Source: Spirochaetaceae bacterium (GTDB lineage: Bacteria; Spirochaetota; Spirochaetia; DSM-2461). Taken from it: 17,319 nucleotides of DNA. Below the pieces are notes generated by a model that saw only the letters and a list, made by a program, of their open reading frames with translations, was not told the DNA's origin and ran no database searches. The stretch is taken from contig JAEINM010000032.1 in the NCBI GenBank assembly GCA_016342385.1, positions 1 to 17,319 of the forward strand, written 5' to 3'. Positions 13,528-17,319 of the stretch are shown here, piece by piece (position 1 is the stretch's first letter; every line of letters begins with the position of its first letter). The position numbers and the translations under genes are program-made.

Positions 13528-15237
13528 CTATTCCTCCGCCAGCCATGTTCTGATCAATTGAGCAACATCTTCAGGATGCTCCCTAGCCATATTGATGGCA
13601 TTTTCCTGCATCTCGATTCTGGCTCTTTCCTGAACTGACATTTCTACATCAATTCCCTCTTCCTCAGCACTTCGTAGAGCTGCTTCTCTCATAGCCTGAT
13701 GCTGTCTGGAAAGTTCCTCTTCTCTCAGTCTACGCCGTCTTTCCATTTCTTTCGATACAATTCTGAAAATTACAGCTGCCACGACAAATATAGCCAGGCC
13801 GATAAGAGAAAATAAAATAGTCTGCTGAATTTGCTCTCTTCTTCTATATTCAGCATCTTCCGCTTCATGCTCACTTGTTCTGTCGAAAGGAATATGAGAA
13901 ACAGTGACTTCATCACCTCTTCCCTTATCATATCCTACAGCTGTCGCGACCAGGTCCCTGGATTTTTTAAGATCTTCATCACTGACAGGGACATAGATCC
14001 GCTCAATACTGCCTTCGGGGGTGATTGCTATTTTGCCGTTGTCCCCATATTTCCGTTTCCAGATTCCATCGATGGCAACAGCGACACTGATTCGGGAGAT
14101 CTTAAAAGGATTACTGTCTTCTGATATATTTCGTGTATTGACAACAAAGTTCTGAATTTCATTATCCTTCTCATATTTCCCCACGAGAGAGGAAAGATCT
14201 TTATAGGCCGGAGGAGTCTGACCTTCCTGACCGGGAGGACCTTCGGGATTAAATCCAGTGCCCTCAAAACTCTCATTTTCCGCCTGTGAGGATTCAAGGA
14301 TAGAGGGAACGCCCTCATATTCACTATAGGGAGTATTGGGATCATCTTCTTTCATCGTTATGGGAAAATGTTCCTCCGTCTCAATCTGTTTATTAATGAA
14401 CTCCAGATCAATTTCAATGTTGAGAATTTCCACCCGTTTAGTGGAATAGATATTTCGCAGAGATCCTAGTATAGTACCTGTGTACTGGGCTTCCAGCCTT
14501 CTTTTCTGATTGAGCATTCTCTCGGTCAGCACAAGTCTGTCAACCTGCTCCAATCCGGCAAAATCATTGAGTACGTTACCGGAATAATCCATAATGGTGA
14601 TATTCTCCGGAAGAAGACCCTGTACGGCAAACTGGATAAGCTTGACAACTCCCTCCACTTTTTTCCTGTTGGTAGAGATATCACTTCCCGGTCTGGGAGT
14701 GATTATAACCGATGCTGTCGGAGGATCCTGACTTTCCACAAAGAGTTCTTTTTCCGGCATGACCAGAGTGATTTTTGCAGAGTCAACATCATCGAGAGCT
14801 TCGATATGCTGCTCAACAGTACCTATAATGGCCCGTCTCAGATTCACATTCCGTTCAAAGTCGGTAAGAGTCCAGCGGTCCTTATCAAAAAGAGCCCATG
14901 GATCCGTATCTGCTGTTATTACGCCATCTCGAATAAGTATGGATCTCATTTTCTTTGCCGTATTCTCATCATCTACGAGAATATAACCTTCAGCTGTGAC
15001 CTTGCTCCCTACATTCTGTTCTGAAAGACTTACAATAATCTTATCTCTCTGTTCCAGATCAGTAAAGGGACTGTTTATCAGACGCACCATTGATGGTGAC
15101 GCCGAAAAACGGACGAGCATGACAAGCCCGAGAATAGAGACAGCCACTATGGCAAAAAAGATTGCTTTCTGAACAACAGACCATTTAGTCCAGAATGTCG
15201 AAAGTTGTTCAATAATTCGTTTAAAAAAATCGTTCAT
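13528..15237 (-). CDS. fliF: Flagellar MS-ring protein FliF
   Basis: FliF forms the MS ring in the inner membrane, the platform for rod, C ring and export gate. With the start chosen here it has 569 residues. The first membrane helix is at about 24-43, the YscJ/FliF ring domains at about 45-220, the MS-ring C-terminal region at about 250-440 with a Pro/Gly-rich insert (EGPPGQEGQTPPAY, 332-345), and the second helix at about 473-493. The C-terminal end, MAREHPEDVAQLIRTWLAEE, is the FliG-binding tail. An ATG at 15264 would add nine residues, but GGGAGGGG lies four bases before the ATG at 15237, so the latter is preferred. The gap to fliE is 72 bases with no clear promoter. Confidence 0.97.
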   Translation of the reverse strand: MNDFFKRIIEQLSTFWTKWSVVQKAIFFAIVAVSILGLVMLVRFSASPSMVRLINSPFTDLEQRDKIIVSLSEQNVGSKVTAEGYILVDDENTAKKMRSILIRDGVITADTDPWALFDKDRWTLTDFERNVNLRRAIIGTVEQHIEALDDVDSAKITLVMPEKELFVESQDPPTASVIITPRPGSDISTNRKKVEGVVKLIQFAVQGLLPENITIMDYSGNVLNDFAGLEQVDRLVLTERMLNQKRRLEAQYTGTILGSLRNIYSTKRVEILNIEIDLEFINKQIETEEHFPITMKEDDPNTPYSEYEGVPSILESSQAENESFEGTGFNPEGPPGQEGQTPPAYKDLSSLVGKYEKDNEIQNFVVNTRNISEDSNPFKISRISVAVAIDGIWKRKYGDNGKIAITPEGSIERIYVPVSDEDLKKSRDLVATAVGYDKGRGDEVTVSHIPFDRTSEHEAEDAEYRRREQIQQTILFSLIGLAIFVVAAVIFRIVSKEMERRRRLREEELSRQHQAMREAALRSAEEEGIDVEMSVQERARIEMQENAINMAREHPEDVAQLIRTWLAEE

Positions 15238-15309
15238 TTCTCCCCTCCCAAGAAAGAAACTCATATATCAGACTGTTTATTCAGATAAATCAGCCATTAC
15301 AAAGATTAA

Positions 15310-15648
15310 CTATCTTGTAGATATAATCTCCTTATATGCTTTCACTGCTCCATCTATAACGGACTTGGTCAGATTAACCGCCATTTCCGCTTTAGCCATT
15401 GCTATAGTCACATCATGGACATTCACTGAATCGGGATCGGTAATCATCTGCTGCATGAGTCCGGCACTTTCCATTTCAGTATTATTGGCGCTGTTAAGGG
15501 CATTATTGACCATTTCGCCAAATCCTCCGGTTTTAACCGGATTGGCTGCCATCTGCCCATTTTCATTAAAATGATTCGGTCGGCTTCTTTTTAATTGTAC
15601 CACATCACCAAAAGCGGACTCAGGTCCGATCATTTTCATAAGACTCAT
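15310..15648 (-). CDS. fliE: Flagellar hook-basal body protein FliE
   Basis: FliE links the MS ring/export gate to the proximal rod and is the first exported rod component. The protein has 112 residues, typical for the family. The N-terminal half is polar and variable; the C-terminal half has the family helix pattern VNVHDVTIAMAKAEMAVNLT (about 75-94) and the ending AYKEIISTR. The ATG is preceded by TTGGGAGGTAAATT, a good ribosome site. It follows flgC with a 3-base gap, the standard flgB-flgC-fliE rod cluster. Confidence 0.96.
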   Translation of the reverse strand: MSLMKMIGPESAFGDVVQLKRSRPNHFNENGQMAANPVKTGGFGEMVNNALNSANNTEMESAGLMQQMITDPDSVNVHDVTIAMAKAEMAVNLTKSVIDGAVKAYKEIISTR

Positions 15649-15651
15649 AAT

Positions 15652-16110
15652 TTACCTCCCAATCTCCAATGCCTTTCTGAACATGCTTTTACTGCCGTCC
15701 ATTACGGCGACATTTGCTTCATAAGCTCTGGATGCCGCAATCATATCGACCATTTCACTGACCGTATTGACATTGGAATATTCGACATATCCCGCTCTGG
15801 GACCGGTTTTTATGGCATCGGGATGAGTCGGATCATAGACTAACCGCAGTTCAGAATCCATATCCTTTTCGATTTCAGAGACCCTCACACCCTTTCCTAT
15901 ACCGTTATCCAGAGCTTCCGGGAGAAATGGACTTCTCCAATAGGGTTGATCCACACGGGGCCTGAAAACAACACGGCTTCTTCTAAAAGGTCCTCCATCT
16001 GCGGTTCTTGTCGTATTGGCATTGGCAATATTATCTGAAATGACATCTAACCTTAGCCTCTCAGCAGATAATCCCGATGCCGCTGTATTTATAGAACTGA
16101 ACATTCCCAT
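15652..16110 (-). CDS. flgC: Flagellar proximal rod protein FlgC
   Basis: FlgC is a proximal rod subunit exported through the type III gate. The protein has 152 residues. The N-terminal rod signature is AASGLSAERLRLDVISDNIANANTT (in 10-34), and the C-terminal helix is VNTVSEMVDMIAASRAYEAN with MFRKALEIGR at the end. The variable centre contains the spirochaete-like FRRSRVVFRPR segment. Two in-frame ATG codons lie near the start (16110 and 16104); GGTAGGG seven bases before the first makes either usable. Gaps are nine bases to flgB and three to fliE. Confidence 0.97.
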   Translation of the reverse strand: MGMFSSINTAASGLSAERLRLDVISDNIANANTTRTADGGPFRRSRVVFRPRVDQPYWRSPFLPEALDNGIGKGVRVSEIEKDMDSELRLVYDPTHPDAIKTGPRAGYVEYSNVNTVSEMVDMIAASRAYEANVAVMDGSKSMFRKALEIGR

Positions 16111-16119
16111 TTCCTAACC

Positions 16120-16539
16120 CTACCTTAATACCATATTTATTCTCTTGAATTGACTGGATATAGTAGATGTCATCAATTCATACATCATCTGATTCTGTGT
16201 CGCCGCCATAGTTTCCTGCTCAATATCCACATTGTTCCCGTTGTTCTTACTCTGTGTTAAATAGTCGAGGACAAATCTCGGTTGAACACTTTTATAATCA
16301 ACAGGACGATTAAAGGGAATATGACTGGAACTGGACATTTTAGCTTCCAGCCCTTTCGGTGCATTTTCCGAAGAGAGAGCTCTAGCCAGGGAAGCTTCAA
16401 AATTGACATCAGTCCTTTTAAAATTCGGAGTCTCTGCATTAGAGATATTATTGGCAATAACCTCACGTCTGGTGAGACTGACATCCATTGTTCTCTGTAG
16501 GATATCAACTGTTTTTCCAAATGTATTATTCGTAAACAT
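16120..16539 (-). CDS. flgB: Flagellar proximal rod protein FlgB
   Basis: FlgB is the first proximal rod subunit above FliE. The protein has 139 residues. The N-terminal rod motif is VSLTRREVIANNISNAETPNFKR (20-42) and the C-terminal helix NVDIEQETMAATQNQMMYELM with FKRINMVLR at the end. AAGGGGAAG lies about eight bases upstream of the ATG. It is the first flagellar gene of the cluster; the 84-base gap before it, after the hslU stop, carries a FliA-like promoter, so it probably opens the operon as its homologue does in Borrelia. Confidence 0.97.
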   Translation of the reverse strand: MFTNNTFGKTVDILQRTMDVSLTRREVIANNISNAETPNFKRTDVNFEASLARALSSENAPKGLEAKMSSSSHIPFNRPVDYKSVQPRFVLDYLTQSKNNGNNVDIEQETMAATQNQMMYELMTSTISSQFKRINMVLR

Positions 16540-16573
16540 TTCTAAACTTCCCCTTTTTTGGTCCTTACATTAA

Positions 16574-16600
16574 AAATCGGCTTTTTTCCCTCTTGTATTA
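16574..16600 (-). promoter_or_regulatory. Candidate FliA (sigma-28)-type promoter for the flagellar operon
   Basis: On the minus strand TAAT (16600-16597) and GCCGATTT (16581-16574) are separated by exactly 15 bases. The FliA consensus is TAAA-N15-GCCGATAA, so three of four and six of eight bases match, including the full GCCGAT core. The expected start is near 16566, about 27 bases before the flgB ATG. It lies in the only non-coding gap between hslU and the flagellar genes. Confidence 0.6.
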
Positions 16601-16623
16601 GTGAAAAATGTCATTTATTAATC

Positions 16624-17319
16624 CTATAGAATATAGCGGCTCAAATCCCTGTCCTCTACAATGTCAGTGAGCTTATCACTAACGTAAGCGGCATCAATGC
16701 TTATAGCCTGGCCTTTCATCTCCGGTGCATTAAAAGAGATTTCCTCAAGAAGCAGTTCCATTATTGTATGAAGTCTTCTCGCCCCGATATTTTCTGTTCT
16801 CTGATTCACCTCTTCAGCAATCTGAGCCAGTTTATCAATAGCGTCTTCTGTAAAATCAATATGAACATCTTCTGTTTTGAGCAATTCTACATACTGCTTT
16901 GTCAAAGCATTTTTTGGCACTGTCAATATAGTTTTAAAAGCCTCGGCATTGAGATCCTGTAATTCGACCCGTAGTGGAAAACGGCCCTGTAATTCCGGAA
17001 TGAGATCAGAGGGTTTACTCATACTGAAAGCACCGGCGGCAATAAACAAAATATGAGATGTATCGACTATACCGTATTTAGTGTTAACCCGACTCCCTTC
17101 TACAATAGGGAGGATATCTCTCTGAACACCTTCTCTTGAAACATCCTGCCCGCCTCCTGAACTGTTCTTACGTGTTGCAATTTTATCTATCTCATCAATA
17201 AAAATGATACCCATATCCTGAACACGGTCTCGAGCCATTTCTGCGGCATTTTCAGAATCAACCAGTTTCTCCTGATTTTCAGCCAGAAGAATCTCTCTCG
17301 CTTTACTGACAGTAACGGA
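16624..17319 (-). CDS. hslU: HslU, ATPase subunit of the HslUV protease (3' part only)
   Basis: HslU is the AAA+ unfoldase that feeds proteins to the HslV peptidase in the cytoplasm. The window holds the last 231 codons; the reading frame stays open to the edge, so the ATG at 17238 is internal and the N-terminal Walker A half lies outside. Visible are the end of the I domain, Walker B GIIFIDEIDKIA (residues 37-48 of the visible part), sensor-1 region ILFIAAGAFSMSKPSDLIPE with the arginine finger in LQGRFPLRVEL, sensor 2 NIGARRLHTIMELLLEE, and the C-terminal DRDLSRYIL that docks into HslV. In Borrelia hslV-hslU also lie directly before flgB, so hslV is expected just upstream. Confidence 0.97.
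   Translation of the reverse strand, partial: SVTVSKAREILLAENQEKLVDSENAAEMARDRVQDMGIIFIDEIDKIATRKNSSGGGQDVSREGVQRDILPIVEGSRVNTKYGIVDTSHILFIAAGAFSMSKPSDLIPELQGRFPLRVELQDLNAEAFKTILTVPKNALTKQYVELLKTEDVHIDFTEDAIDKLAQIAEEVNQRTENIGARRLHTIMELLLEEISFNAPEMKGQAISIDAAYVSDKLTDIVEDRDLSRYIL

Noticed and set aside
15238..15264. FliF start at 15264
   Set aside because: The ribosome site GGGAGGGG lies within that extension and is spaced for the ATG at 15237.
15238..15309. Promoter in the 72-base gap between fliE and fliF
   Set aside because: AT-rich words such as TTGTAA and TAAACA occur, but no pair has both acceptable matches and spacing, and no FliA core is present.
1..17319. tRNA, rRNA, insertion sequences, integrases, phage or defence genes
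   Set aside because: Nothing of these kinds is visible; nearly every base belongs to the flagellar genes or hslU, and the gaps are too short.

Overview
The window is the inside of one long flagellar operon, read entirely on the minus strand, from a spirochaete. Three things point there: the gene order hslU-flgB-flgC-fliE-fliF-fliG-fliH-fliI-fliJ(flbA)-flbB-fliK(flbC)-flgD-flgE-flbD-motA-motB-fliL-fliM-fliY-fliO-fliP, which is the order known from the Borrelia flgB operon and (second half) the Treponema tap1/flgE operon; the presence of FlbB, a spirochaete collar protein; and a hook protein carrying the Lys/Cys pair that spirochaetes use for lysinoalanine cross-linking. The moderate base composition and the long FliY argue against Borrelia itself and fit a Treponema/Spirochaeta-type member of the Spirochaetales. 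Genus cannot be settled from the sequence alone.

Layout in the direction of transcription (high to low coordinates): the 3' part of hslU (17319-16624), an 84-base gap holding a FliA (sigma-28)-like promoter, then rod genes flgB, flgC and fliE, the MS ring and rotor genes fliF and fliG, the export ATPase set fliH, fliI, fliJ, the collar gene flbB, hook-length control fliK, hook cap flgD and hook flgE. A strong 12-bp hairpin follows flgE. Next come flbD and the stator genes motA and motB, then fliL with a possible internal promoter. A pair of 50-base tandem hairpin repeats separates fliL from the C-ring genes fliM and fliY, and fliO and the 5' part of fliP (export gate) close the window.

The genes are packed tightly, with gaps of 1-25 bases or overlaps of 1-14 bases almost everywhere. 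Only five gaps exceed about 40 bases: hslU/flgB, fliE/fliF, flgE/flbD, motB/fliL and fliL/fliM. No stretch over 300 bases lacks a gene. All genes look intact; only hslU and fliP are cut by the window edges. Together they encode the rod base, MS ring, C ring, export apparatus, hook and its assembly factors, stator and a collar component of a periplasmic flagellum.

I found no wholly new system. The points most worth a second look are the cross-link residues in FlgE, a nine-unit Met/Asn/Gln repeat in FliY with a degraded CheC-type centre, the hairpin repeats inside the operon, the FliA-like promoter before flgB, and evidence that fliO starts at a CTG codon.
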